From the NCBI RefSeq assembly GCF_002831565.1, contig NZ_CP025096.1:6377014-6441013 (forward strand): a stretch of 64,000 bases of DNA, in the 5' to 3' direction. This document shows, piece by piece, positions 1-7,963 of this stretch; position 1 is the stretch's first letter, and every line of letters begins with the position of its first letter. Both the position numbers and the translations under genes were made by a program. This stretch comes from Spirosoma pollinicola. GTDB taxonomy: Bacteria > Bacteroidota > Bacteroidia > Cytophagales > Spirosomataceae. The notes below the pieces were generated by a model. The model had not been told where the DNA came from. It made no database searches and worked only from the letters and a program-made list of their open reading frames with translations.

Positions 1-862
1 TCTCCAGTGCTTTCGGGATGGCATCCATACCACCCACCGGTTGCAACAGCGTTGATTGCTGCTCATAGGCATAATCCCCAACGTTGTAAAAAACGGGTTG
101 CATAAAGCCTGAGCGCAGTAAATCAGTTAAACCGTAAGGGTCGGTCAGGGAGCCGGGTGCATGACCTGCACCTGGGTGGCTTTTATCTTTATATCCTCGT
201 CGGTTGGTGCCTTTGTACAGGTGCGCCGTATTCAGATCACCTTCGTTTTTGAGGAAGTCGATCAGTTTCTCAACATCTTCTTTCGTTAGCTGCTGATCCA
301 GCGACGACTGGTCGAGGGCTTTAGCGAGCAACTCGGCCGTATAGCCGCGCATATCATGATGGTAATCGCTGATTCGCATGCGCCGATTTGCCAGATCGCC
401 TTTCCCTCCATCGTTATACAGGTAAGCCGACTCGTTGGAGCCGTTGAAGATTTCGAGCGGAACACCCAGCTCACGGCAATAATGCAGGGTTATTTGGTGA
501 TGGTGCGGAATTCTGGCCGCTCCACCGTTAAAATAAAGGCCATTTTCAAATGAACAGGTTTGGGGGGTGCCGCCGTTTAATTCGGTTTCTTTGGTGCCGC
601 CCCGAACTGTCCAAACGCGACCGCCTGAGCGAGAGCGGGCTTCCAGTACTGTGCAGTCATACCCTAATTTTTCAAGTTCATAAGCAGTGGTCAATCCCGC
701 CAGACCCGCCCCTAAGACAATGACTTTTCGCCCTTTACCATCGCTTTTTTGCCCGTTGGCGGGTAAGTCGAGCGCCGATGCGGGTGCTGGTTGTACCATT
801 CCCCACGCCAACAGGCTGGCATAACTCGCACTGGTTGAATTAATAAAGTCTCTTCGTGTCAT
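1..862 (-). CDS. Flavin monoamine oxidase-family protein, exported (3' end beyond window)
   Basis: The reading frame stays open from an ATG at 862 to the window edge, giving 287 residues of an incomplete protein. The N-terminus begins MTRRDFINSTSASYASLL, a twin-arginine-like export leader. A Rossmann FAD-binding motif GAGLAG lies at residues 51-56, followed by an acidic FAD-ribose region (VLEARSRSGGR, about 72-82), which is the classic arrangement of the amine oxidase / L-amino-acid oxidase superfamily. Known members oxidise primary amines or amino acids with FAD and release ammonia and peroxide. The substrate cannot be read from the sequence because the C-terminal part is missing. It is followed by an aminotransferase that also has a twin-arginine-like leader, which suggests related extracytoplasmic amino-acid chemistry (inference). 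Confidence 0.85.
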   Translation of the reverse strand, partial: MTRRDFINSTSASYASLLAWGMVQPAPASALDLPANGQKSDGKGRKVIVLGAGLAGLTTAYELEKLGYDCTVLEARSRSGGRVWTVRGGTKETELNGGTPQTCSFENGLYFNGGAARIPHHHQITLHYCRELGVPLEIFNGSNESAYLYNDGGKGDLANRRMRISDYHHDMRGYTAELLAKALDQSSLDQQLTKEDVEKLIDFLKNEGDLNTAHLYKGTNRRGYKDKSHPGAGHAPGSLTDPYGLTDLLRSGFMQPVFYNVGDYAYEQQSTLLQPVGGMDAIPKALE

Positions 863-875
863 TCCTTTTCAGTAA

Positions 876-949
876 TAGGAGCGAGGAGTCAGGAGCGAGA
901 ATAAGAACCTGCCTCAGCAATACTCCTACCTACTCGCTCCTCGCTCCTA
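876..949. repeat. Intergenic inverted repeat with 13-base arms
   Basis: TAGGAGCGAGGAG (876-888) is perfectly complementary to 937-949. The arms are built from a simple GGAGCGA-type repeat that continues imperfectly on both sides. It lies between two minus-strand genes, 14 bases upstream of the amine oxidase start and 10 bases downstream of the aminotransferase stop. It may terminate or protect the upstream message. Confidence 0.7.
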
Positions 950-958
950 ACTCCTTTT

Positions 959-2131
959 TTATCCTACTACTTTTTTAAATCCATCAATGAACATGGCCAT
1001 TTCGTCCATGGTACCAACGCTTACCCGGCAATAGGGTTGTCCGTTGAAATCACGCGTTTGGATGCCAATGCCCTGAGCAAACATCTGGTTGCTAAAGGCA
1101 CCCGTTTTCATACGAATCGGGAACAGGATGAAATTGGTATACGATGGAATGACCTCGTAGCCCATGTTCGTCAGGGCTTTGGTCGTGTAGTCGCGCGCTT
1201 TGGCGTTTTCGGTCCGGCAGTGATCCTGCCAGGCAATGTCCTTATAGCTGGCAATACCGGCCATAAGGGTCGTAATGCTCACATCACCTTCGGCACCGAT
1301 GTACTGATGCAGGGTTTTCAGCATTTCGGGCTGAGCCATCGCATAGCCTAACCGAAGACCGGCAAAGCCGTGAATTTTAGAGAACGTACGGGCCTGAATG
1401 ATATTCAATCCTTCGGCTACCAGCTTACCCAGCATTGGGCGGTCGGCAGGCGTCAGGAAGTCGATATAGGCTTCGTCGAGGAAGACCGGCACTTTTGGGG
1501 CCACCTCCCGGCAGAACGCTTCGAGTTCGGCAGGCGACAGAATCGTACCGGTTGGGTTATTGGGATTCACGATGTACACCAGTTTCACATCGGGGGTGAG
1601 AGCGGCTTTCAGCGCAGGTAAATCGAATTTGAAGTCTTTCGTTAACGGAATTGGCTTGATGGTAGCGCCAAATTTGGTTGTTTTATCGAGCAGGTCATCA
1701 TAGGTTGGGCGGCAGGTAAGGATCGTACCTCCTCCCTTTGCAAAATGCTCAGCCGCAGCCAGCAGAATATCCGACGAACCCGGCGACATCAGGATGTTCT
1801 GCGGCTTTACTCCTTCGTTGTCGCTGATCATCTTCTTCAACGGACCGAATTCTGTCCACGCATAGCGATTGCCAATTTCAGTTGCCTTCATAATGGCATC
1901 TTTTGCGCTTTGCGAGATGCCCAGCGGATTTTCGTTGGCAAGCAGGCGCACCTTTAACTTGGACATTTTCTCGAATGGATCGTCCATGAAGGCGAACTCA
2001 TTGGAAAAGCCAGAGGCTAAAGGGGCATTAGGCGTGCTGGCTTCAGCAGGGGTAAACCGGCTCAAACCGAGACCAGCAGTTAGAAGACCGCTGGCGCGAA
2101 GCCAGTCCCGGCGAGTTAGTTGTGACGACAT
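959..2131 (-). CDS. Exported HisC-like (class I/II) aminotransferase
   Basis: A 390-residue PLP-dependent aminotransferase of the histidinol-phosphate aminotransferase type. Visible motifs are NPNNPTG (189-195), the PLP-phenol-binding DEAYIDF (219-225), the Schiff-base lysine in TFSKIHG (Lys252) and the carboxylate-binding arginine in GLRLGYA (Arg260). The protein starts MSSQLTRRDWLRASGLLTAG, a twin-arginine leader, so a folded cofactor-loaded enzyme is probably exported. That argues against a housekeeping histidine-biosynthesis role. Its neighbour at 1-862 is an exported flavin amine oxidase in the same direction. Substrate unknown. Confidence 0.9.
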   Translation of the reverse strand: MSSQLTRRDWLRASGLLTAGLGLSRFTPAEASTPNAPLASGFSNEFAFMDDPFEKMSKLKVRLLANENPLGISQSAKDAIMKATEIGNRYAWTEFGPLKKMISDNEGVKPQNILMSPGSSDILLAAAEHFAKGGGTILTCRPTYDDLLDKTTKFGATIKPIPLTKDFKFDLPALKAALTPDVKLVYIVNPNNPTGTILSPAELEAFCREVAPKVPVFLDEAYIDFLTPADRPMLGKLVAEGLNIIQARTFSKIHGFAGLRLGYAMAQPEMLKTLHQYIGAEGDVSITTLMAGIASYKDIAWQDHCRTENAKARDYTTKALTNMGYEVIPSYTNFILFPIRMKTGAFSNQMFAQGIGIQTRDFNGQPYCRVSVGTMDEMAMFIDGFKKVVG

Positions 2132-2416
2132 GAGTGCAGGTTTTTGTACTTATCTAGGATAAAATAAAAGTAAAACTAAATCTAACTCCTTAGTAGATAG
2201 GGTTTTGTGAAAGTACGAATAATGTTAACAAAAAAGGCGTTTTCTGATTGAAAAAACCTTTAAAATATTTTGCTCAATTTGTAATAGTCAAAATTTATAT
2301 GACAAAAATGCGATATTTGCCAAATAAAAAATCAATTTTCTGCTCGCTGTTAATTGCTGGTGATTCATTTAGGGAGCGGTCATCACGTTAGAACCATGTC
2401 TTAACCAGCAGCGCAC
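2132..2416. other. Intergenic region upstream of the HisC-like gene
   Basis: AT-rich sequence with no credible reading frame. It must hold the promoter of the minus-strand aminotransferase, but no clear TTTG/TAnnTTTG pair was found by eye. Confidence 0.4.
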
Positions 2417-2447
2417 AAAAAAGCCAATGCAGGGCATTGGCTTTTTT
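2417..2447. terminator. Intrinsic terminator, bidirectional
   Basis: GCCAATGC (2423-2430) pairs with GCATTGGC (2434-2441) around a 3-base loop. Runs of A before and T after the stem make it work in either direction. It lies 39 bases beyond the stop of the minus-strand lipoprotein gene. Confidence 0.85.
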
Positions 2448-2485
2448 GCTAATCAGTTAGCTTTACCTAACAATATAATTTGATA

Positions 2486-2941
2486 TTATTTCCGATAAAT
2501 CAATTGAAGCTGTCCAGCAGCCGTTGCGGTGGTTGATACCGGAAGAGTATAACTAACAGGCTTGCTTGCAGCTAATTCTTCAATGTTTTTATTTTTCGAA
2601 TAAGTAAAAGTGCCCTCATCCCCAACATCATACTTTAATGTAAGGGTGTTGTTTGAAAAATCCCATGTTCCGGCAGCATCTTCAACCGTAACACTCTTAT
2701 AGTTTTCATTAAATGTATTATCCGAGTAAATATCTATGGTTGACCCATATGATTCAAAATAATACAGATCTAATGCGGCTCCATTAATATTTGCTGTTGT
2801 AGGAAAACCACTTAACAGCCCTCTATTTAATTCCCAACGGCCTACAACGGCTGGAACTGGTACCGGATCACTGGTTTTATTACAGGAAGTTAGCCCCAAA
2901 AAAGAGACCATCAGGCAGATCACATATACAGAGTGCTTCAT
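2486..2941 (-). CDS. Small lipocalin-like lipoprotein
   Basis: About 151 residues when started at the ATG at 2941, which puts a normal lipoprotein signal (MKHSVYVICLMVSFLGLTSC) at the N-terminus with Cys20 as the lipidated residue. An upstream start adds 14 residues before the signal and is less likely. After the lipobox come a proline-rich linker and short beta-strand patterns (VGRWELNRG, FNENYKSVTV, GTWDFSNNTLTLKY, GTFTYSKN) typical of the lipocalin-like lipoproteins common in Bacteroidota. Function unknown; probably sits in the outer or inner membrane facing the periplasm. Confidence 0.7.
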   Translation of the reverse strand: MKHSVYVICLMVSFLGLTSCNKTSDPVPVPAVVGRWELNRGLLSGFPTTANINGAALDLYYFESYGSTIDIYSDNTFNENYKSVTVEDAAGTWDFSNNTLTLKYDVGDEGTFTYSKNKNIEELAASKPVSYTLPVSTTATAAGQLQLIYRK

Positions 2942-3100
2942 AAACAATTGATTTTCAATAAAGTCAGAACAAATAAGAAACAAGTGAGTGTAAACTACAA
3001 AAAAAACAATTAACGCAATATACCTGGTACGCTAAAAACACACTTATTGATGCAATGAGTGTACATCGCGGGTCATTTTATAGAAAAGAATGAGTTAACG

Positions 3101-5092
3101 CTATAGCGTCTTTGACTTCAAATACTTATCGAACCACTGCAAATACCGGTCAACGCGATCTTTCTGGTAACTTGGTACCGAGATGCCGTGAAACTGGCCG
3201 GGGTAAATTATCAACTGGGTGGGTATACCCAGCGACCGGAGCGCCTGGAACATTTGCTCGCTGCCCGCGGTAGGAACATTGAAGTCCTTCTCGCCCGCCA
3301 TAAAGAGGGTTGGCGTTTTGATGCGGTCGGCCTTAAGGAACGGGTACGATAGTTTCAGCCATTTATCCGTGTTCTTCCAGGGCGCTCCCAGTTCGGTTTC
3401 GTACTGATTGGTGTATTGGTCAATACCGTACATCGACAGTTGCAGGGAGCTGCCGGCCCCGCTGGCTGCGGCTTTAAACCGGGTGTCGGTAGCGATGGTG
3501 TAGTTGGTCAAAATGCCACCGTAACTCCAGCCGCCAATGCCCAGCCGGTCAGGATCGGCGATGCCTTTCTCAACGAGATAGTCGGTAGCACCTAATATAT
3601 CCAGTACTTCTTTGTTACCCCAATCGGCATAAATTGCTTTGGTGTAGTCGAGTCCCCGGCCATTGCTGCCCCGGTAATTAACCGCCACCACCGCATAGCC
3701 GCCAGCGGCCAGCAGTTGCCGGGTTATATCAAACGAAAACTCATCCTGCGCGACAGGCCCGCCGTGAATGAAGAAAATGGTGGGCAGTTTTTTGTTAGCT
3801 GGTGCATTGGCCGGTTTGAATAGCAGGTTCGATACCTGGGCACCATCTTTGCTTTTCGACGTAAACCCTTCTACTGTAGCCAGTTCAAGCGGAGCCAGAA
3901 AGTCGTCGTGCGTATGCGTCAGCCGACGGGTTGTTCCGTTTTCGAGGGCGTATAATTCGCCGGGTGTTTGGGGCTCGCTCATCAGCGTCAGCCAACTGCC
4001 GCTTGCTACAGGTTCCAGATCTCCAAATGCCCGATTCCCGGTGGCTACTTTTGTGAATTTACCATCGAGCGTATACTGACCAACGTAAGCCTGACGGTCG
4101 TCCTGCACCAGCACTCCAATCATTTGGCCATCTTTGGTCCAGCGTGGGTTCCGAACAGGCCGATCCAGTGCTTTTGATAATAAGGTCGGCTCGCCACCAT
4201 CCCGGCCAATAACGGCCAGTACGGGCTGGTCGTACATCAGGAAGTTACCCGACGCCGTTGAGCGGGTGTAGGCAATTCGTTTGCCATCGGGACTCCATTC
4301 CGGGTTGTTGTCGGCACCGGCCCAGGTGGTCAACTGCTTCATTTTTGCGCCCGATTTCGTGTCGATGACGTAAATGTCGGTATTCTGATTCCGGTCGGGG
4401 TCTTCGGTGCGGTTACTCACAAAAGCAAGCTGCAACCCATCCGGCGACCAGACCGGCGAACTTTCGTCATATAGACCCGTTGTCAGGGTGTCCAGCTTTT
4501 TTGAGGCCACATCGTATACGTATAAATGCACGGAGCCTTTTTCCAGATACCCTTTTACATCGGCCTTAAAATGGTAACGATCCAGTACATACGGCTTCCT
4601 GACTTTGGTTTTGGCCGAGTCGGCATAGTCGGGGTCACGAAGCGCCATTGCTATCTTTTTGCCATCTGGTGACCAGACGTATTCTTCCAGATCAGTTTTT
4701 AGATCGGTGAGCTTTTTGGCTTCACCGCCCCGGCGGTCCATCAGCCAGATTTGCCCTTTTGTAGCGCCCTGCCGCGACGAGATGAACGACAGGTATTTAC
4801 CATCCGGACTAAAACGGGCTCTCGATTCGGCATCGGGGCTATTGGTGATCTGAACGGATTCCTTACCGTCCCAACTTACCATCCAGACGTCGGAGTTGCG
4901 TTTGTCTTTCGTTGTATCGACGGTCGATATGCCATAGGCAATCCATTTACCATCGGGCGAAACCTGCGGGTCGCTAATGGATTGCAGCCGGTAAATATCT
5001 TTTGAGTTGATAGGACGCTTTTTCACTGGCGTTTGCGCCAGGCCGGCAAGCGTTGAGAGGATGAGAAAGGAGAGGAGAATCGAGCGGTTCAT
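3101..5092 (-). CDS. S9 family prolyl oligopeptidase-type peptidase, exported
   Basis: A 663-residue serine peptidase. A signal peptide (MNRSILLSFLILSTLAGLAQ) is followed by repeated SPDG-containing WD/PD40 blades (about 45-330), which form the beta-propeller, and then an alpha/beta-hydrolase domain from about residue 410. The oxyanion region HGGP is at 443-446, the nucleophile Ser523 in GGWSYGG, Asp603 in EKDFNVP and His635 in QFHGIS, so the triad is complete. Known relatives cleave dipeptides or acylated residues from peptides. It is probably periplasmic and involved in peptide use. A 22-base-arm inverted repeat separates it from the upstream gene. Confidence 0.93.
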   Translation of the reverse strand: MNRSILLSFLILSTLAGLAQTPVKKRPINSKDIYRLQSISDPQVSPDGKWIAYGISTVDTTKDKRNSDVWMVSWDGKESVQITNSPDAESRARFSPDGKYLSFISSRQGATKGQIWLMDRRGGEAKKLTDLKTDLEEYVWSPDGKKIAMALRDPDYADSAKTKVRKPYVLDRYHFKADVKGYLEKGSVHLYVYDVASKKLDTLTTGLYDESSPVWSPDGLQLAFVSNRTEDPDRNQNTDIYVIDTKSGAKMKQLTTWAGADNNPEWSPDGKRIAYTRSTASGNFLMYDQPVLAVIGRDGGEPTLLSKALDRPVRNPRWTKDGQMIGVLVQDDRQAYVGQYTLDGKFTKVATGNRAFGDLEPVASGSWLTLMSEPQTPGELYALENGTTRRLTHTHDDFLAPLELATVEGFTSKSKDGAQVSNLLFKPANAPANKKLPTIFFIHGGPVAQDEFSFDITRQLLAAGGYAVVAVNYRGSNGRGLDYTKAIYADWGNKEVLDILGATDYLVEKGIADPDRLGIGGWSYGGILTNYTIATDTRFKAAASGAGSSLQLSMYGIDQYTNQYETELGAPWKNTDKWLKLSYPFLKADRIKTPTLFMAGEKDFNVPTAGSEQMFQALRSLGIPTQLIIYPGQFHGISVPSYQKDRVDRYLQWFDKYLKSKTL

Positions 5093-5120
5093 AGGCTAAT
5101 TAATTGAGTTTTTGAAGAGT

Positions 5121-5186
5121 GTACCTACGGGCTTTAGCCCGTGACTTTTGTTATTACGTATGTTACGGGCTAAAGCCCGTAGGTAC
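5121..5186. repeat. REP-like inverted repeat, 22-base perfect arms
   Basis: Arms 5121-5142 and 5165-5186 are perfectly complementary, with a 22-base loop. Each arm is itself a hairpin (ACGGGCTTTAGCCCGT), the form of a widespread REP-like palindrome in Bacteroidota and other phyla. It starts 28 bases upstream of the S9 peptidase gene and ends just before the stop of the next minus-strand gene. Confidence 0.85.
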
Positions 5187-5188
5187 GG

Positions 5189-6457
5189 TTACCCCGCCAG
5201 TTCGTTCAATGCCTTCACGAAAACGTCTAATTCAGCGGTGGTCGTGTACACATGAGGGGTTACACGCACACCCTGCACCGGGGGCGAATCAATAGCAACG
5301 GTAAATACTTTGTAGTTGTCGAACAGGAGTTTAGCCAGTTCGGCGGGAGTTTTTCCGGCTACGCCAACGTTGGCAATAGCACAGGAACGGGCGGGGTCTT
5401 CGGGAGTATTGAGTATGATTTTCGGGTTGTGCCGTACCTGATCTGTCCAGTAGCGTTGCAGGTAGCGCAGCCGGGCTTCTTTTCGCGCAATGCCAATACG
5501 TTCGTGGAATTTGATGGCGTCCTGAATGGCGAGGTCGGTAGCTACGGGATGTGTGCCGGTATGATTGAGTTTTCGAATGTCATTATCAGGTACGCTGCTG
5601 TCGGCAAACATGGGCCAAATTCCCGCAATCTTGTCTTTACGTACGTATAAAATACCCGCACCCAGCGGTGTACCCAGCCATTTGTGCAGGCTGCTGGCAT
5701 AATAATCACAGCCGCCGAGGTCATCCAGTTTAAAATCCAATTGTGCAAACGCATGAGCACCATCCACCAGGACTTCAACACCATGTTTATGGGCCATCTC
5801 GGTAATCTGGCGAATGGGCAGAATCTGGCCGGTGATGTTGACCATGTGGCAAACCATCAACAGCCTGGTTTTGGGCGTTATGGCTTTTTCATATAGACTT
5901 ACAATCTCTGCATCGGATTTAGGATGGTTGGGAAGCGAAAGTGTCCGGTTCACAACTCCATGCCGCCGGGCCTGAAGCTTGAACATGTCCTGCATGGCGC
6001 CGTAATCCTGCTGCGCCATAATTGTCTCGTCGCCCGGTTTCCAGGTCAATCCCCCAATAACCGTATCCAGCGATTCGGTGGTGTTTCGGGTAATGATGAG
6101 TTCATTGGTGGAGCAGCCCAGTAGTTTAGCCAGTTGGGTTTGCGATTCCCGTTTATCGTCGAACTGACGCGTCCTCATATAATAGGACGACACCGAGTTT
6201 ATCTGCTGAATATGCTTCAGATAGCCATCCATCACGGGCTGAGCGGCCAGTGAGTAGTAGCCGTTTTCGAGCTGGATAAAATCAGTTGTAACTGGGTACA
6301 TCGCCCGAATATCCGCCCAGAAATTCTCCTGTCGCGCTAATGTTACTGCTGGAATATGCGCCACGTTTGCCAGCGTCTCGTCCAGACCTCCCCAGGTCGA
6401 CAAGGCGGCTGTACCAACGATGGATTTCAGGAATTGTCGCTTGGAGAGATTGGTCAT
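5189..6457 (-). CDS. Exported class V aminotransferase (isopenicillin-N epimerase-like)
   Basis: A PLP enzyme of about 422 residues. The open frame extends to a TTG at 6466, but the ATG at 6457 gives the natural leader MTNLSKRQFLKSIVGTAALS, resembling a twin-arginine signal with KR in place of RR. PLP-binding features are VDGAHA and the Schiff-base lysine in SSLHKWLG (about residue 259 from this start). This matches the class V group that includes isopenicillin-N epimerase and cysteine desulfurases. No penicillin-type cluster is present, so the epimerase label is only a family name. It is the third probably exported amino-acid enzyme within 6.5 kb. Confidence 0.87.
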   Translation of the reverse strand: MTNLSKRQFLKSIVGTAALSTWGGLDETLANVAHIPAVTLARQENFWADIRAMYPVTTDFIQLENGYYSLAAQPVMDGYLKHIQQINSVSSYYMRTRQFDDKRESQTQLAKLLGCSTNELIITRNTTESLDTVIGGLTWKPGDETIMAQQDYGAMQDMFKLQARRHGVVNRTLSLPNHPKSDAEIVSLYEKAITPKTRLLMVCHMVNITGQILPIRQITEMAHKHGVEVLVDGAHAFAQLDFKLDDLGGCDYYASSLHKWLGTPLGAGILYVRKDKIAGIWPMFADSSVPDNDIRKLNHTGTHPVATDLAIQDAIKFHERIGIARKEARLRYLQRYWTDQVRHNPKIILNTPEDPARSCAIANVGVAGKTPAELAKLLFDNYKVFTVAIDSPPVQGVRVTPHVYTTTAELDVFVKALNELAG

Positions 6458-6633
6458 GGGATGCAAAGGGTTTAGCTGCTGACTGGTTACGGCAAGTGCC
6501 TTTCTGATACTTTTTTGTCGAAATTAATGAAATATGCCTGACTGTCTACGGAGCATCTTATTTTACTGATTGTTACGGTCTTTATTGGCTAGTCGTTTAT
6601 GTATGTTCAATGTATACTTGTGTAGGCGGCAAT

Positions 6634-6674
6634 ATCCTTAAATCATAGGATACAAAATCATTGGAATTCGGGAT
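6634..6674. promoter_or_regulatory. Tandem operator-like inverted repeats upstream of the response regulator
   Basis: Site A is ATCCT-N8-AGGAT at 6634-6651. Site B is ATCAT-N8-GGGAT at 6657-6674, centred 23 bases downstream (about two helical turns). GACCTTTG follows at 6697-6704. The same A and B sites, the same 23-base spacing and the same 63-base offset to GACCTTTG occur at 9964-10034 beside the kinase and peroxidase genes. Site A and its flank are nearly identical between the two copies. Likely a binding site for a shared dimeric regulator, with the adjacent NarL-type regulator as the first candidate. Confidence 0.7.
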
Positions 6675-6696
6675 AGTTAGGCAATAGGTATGTCAA

Positions 6697-6736
6697 GACC
6701 TTTGCTACTGTTATTCGTCCACACTATAGACCTTTG
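6697..6736 (+). promoter_or_regulatory. Two -7-like elements before the response regulator
   Basis: GACCTTTG occurs at 6697-6704 and again at 6729-6736, each one mismatch from the Bacteroidota -7 element TAnnTTTG. No good TTTG -33 element is visible at the expected distance, so use of these sites may need an activator bound at 6634-6674. Confidence 0.45.
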
Positions 6737-6744
6737 TGCTTACT

Positions 6745-6776
6745 CAGCAAAGCCGGTCAGCGTATCGGCTTTGCTG
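6745..6776 (+). promoter_or_regulatory. Leader hairpin of the response regulator transcript
   Basis: CAGCAAAGCCG (6745-6755) pairs perfectly with 6766-6776 around a 10-base loop. It is not followed by a T-run, so it is a structured leader rather than a clear terminator. It lies about 100 bases before the start codon. Confidence 0.5.
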
Positions 6777-6876
6777 TTGTGGGCTATTTAACGTATCGGT
6801 CTAAAATCAAACTAGTGGTCTGGTTAATTACCAGTAACACAGTACTGATTTGCATTGGATTGATTTTTAGTTATTT

Positions 6877-7560
6877 ATGTATCAGATTGCAAAAGATTTA
6901 TCGTTGATTGCCACGCCCATGCGTATTCTTGTCGCCGAAGACCACCGAATGATCCTGGACAGTTTAGCGTTGCTTCTGTCCAGTATCGACGGCATTGAGG
7001 TGGTGTCGAAACACACTAACGGTCGGCAGGTGTTGACAGCTCTGGAAATTGAACCGGATATAGCCGTTGTGGTTTCTGATCTGCAAATGCCCGTGATGGG
7101 AGGCATTGAGCTGACGATTAAACTTCGCGAACGTTTTCCGCATGTGAAAATCTGTTTGCTAACTGTAGAGGATAAACCCGACACCATAAAGGAGGCCATA
7201 CGTGCCGGGGCTGATGGCTATGTACTGAAAAGTGCCGAACGCGCCGAACTGGAGACAGCCCTGCACATGATTGTTAAAGGAAATAAATTTTACAGCGAAC
7301 AGGTGATGATGCAGTTGGCCCACGAAACCGGCATCGAATTAATTCCCGATGCTGGGAAGCCACAAAAAATAACCATTTCGAAGCGAGAACTGGATGTGTT
7401 GACGCTAATTGCTCAGGAATTTTCGGGAACGCAGATCGCGGAAAAGCTATTCATCAGCCCCACCACCGTTGAAACCCACCGTAAACACCTGATGCAAAAG
7501 TTAGGCGTTCAGACCACGATCGGCCTAGTAAAGTATGCGATAAAATTTCAGATTATTTAA
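6877..7560 (+). CDS. NarL/LuxR-family response regulator
   Basis: A 227-residue two-component regulator. The receiver domain (about 15-130) has the acidic pocket in VAEDH, the phospho-acceptor Asp68 in VVSDLQMP and the conserved Lys118 in YVLKSAE. A GerE/LuxR helix-turn-helix follows at about 165-222 (SKRELDVLTLIA to VETHRKHLMQKLG). The ATG at 6919 would remove 14 residues and give the more usual N-terminus MRILVAEDH; either start is possible. A TPR histidine kinase at 7964-9904 is the likely partner, and the same tandem operator precedes this gene and lies between the kinase and the peroxidase. Autoregulation is inferred. Confidence 0.9.
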   Translation: MYQIAKDLSLIATPMRILVAEDHRMILDSLALLLSSIDGIEVVSKHTNGRQVLTALEIEPDIAVVVSDLQMPVMGGIELTIKLRERFPHVKICLLTVEDKPDTIKEAIRAGADGYVLKSAERAELETALHMIVKGNKFYSEQVMMQLAHETGIELIPDAGKPQKITISKRELDVLTLIAQEFSGTQIAEKLFISPTTVETHRKHLMQKLGVQTTIGLVKYAIKFQII

Positions 7561-7594
7561 TCCAATCAGTTCACGTTTAATCCTCACTCAAATC

Positions 7595-7945
7595 ATGGAA
7601 TCAGGCACCCGGATACCATTTGAAGACTTTAAGTACCTTACTTTTACAGGTTATGCAGAAATTAGTGTTAATGCCGACGGTAGGTTAACCATTGTGCTCT
7701 TTGATGAAAAACGCACACCCATCAATGCAGAAAACCCCCTGGTTATTTCTGAACAACCGCTCAAGCTTGTCAATATGGAATTGCTTGCGGCCTTCACAAA
7801 AGACTCGTTTGACCTCAATAAAGAAACTATTCTGAAGATGGATCCAGCTATAAACGAACTGGAGAAGGCTGAGGTGCCAACGCGTAAAGAAATGCCAGAC
7901 ATGAACCCCATTCATCCACCAACAAAAGGCGGAGGGGGAAATTAA
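7595..7945 (+). CDS. Small protein of unknown function, co-transcribed with the response regulator
   Basis: A 116-residue acidic protein with no signal peptide or membrane segment. The first half has beta-strand-like patterns (YLTFTGYAEISVNADGRLTIVLFD). The C-terminus is proline- and glycine-rich and ends PPTKGGGGN. It starts 34 bases after the response regulator stop and ends 20 bases before a terminator, so the two genes probably form one operon. I do not recognise the family. A role in the same signalling pathway is a guess from position only. Confidence 0.65.
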   Translation: MESGTRIPFEDFKYLTFTGYAEISVNADGRLTIVLFDEKRTPINAENPLVISEQPLKLVNMELLAAFTKDSFDLNKETILKMDPAINELEKAEVPTRKEMPDMNPIHPPTKGGGGN

Positions 7946-7963
7946 ATTCACTCATTCAATACT

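Noticed and set aside
5121..5186. A CRISPR array suggested by the many palindromes
   Set aside because: Palindromes are single, differ from place to place and have no regularly spaced direct repeats with spacers, nor any cas gene.
5189..6457. A beta-lactam pathway suggested by the isopenicillin-N epimerase-like label
   Set aside because: No ACV synthetase, isopenicillin synthase or related gene is present; it is only a family name.
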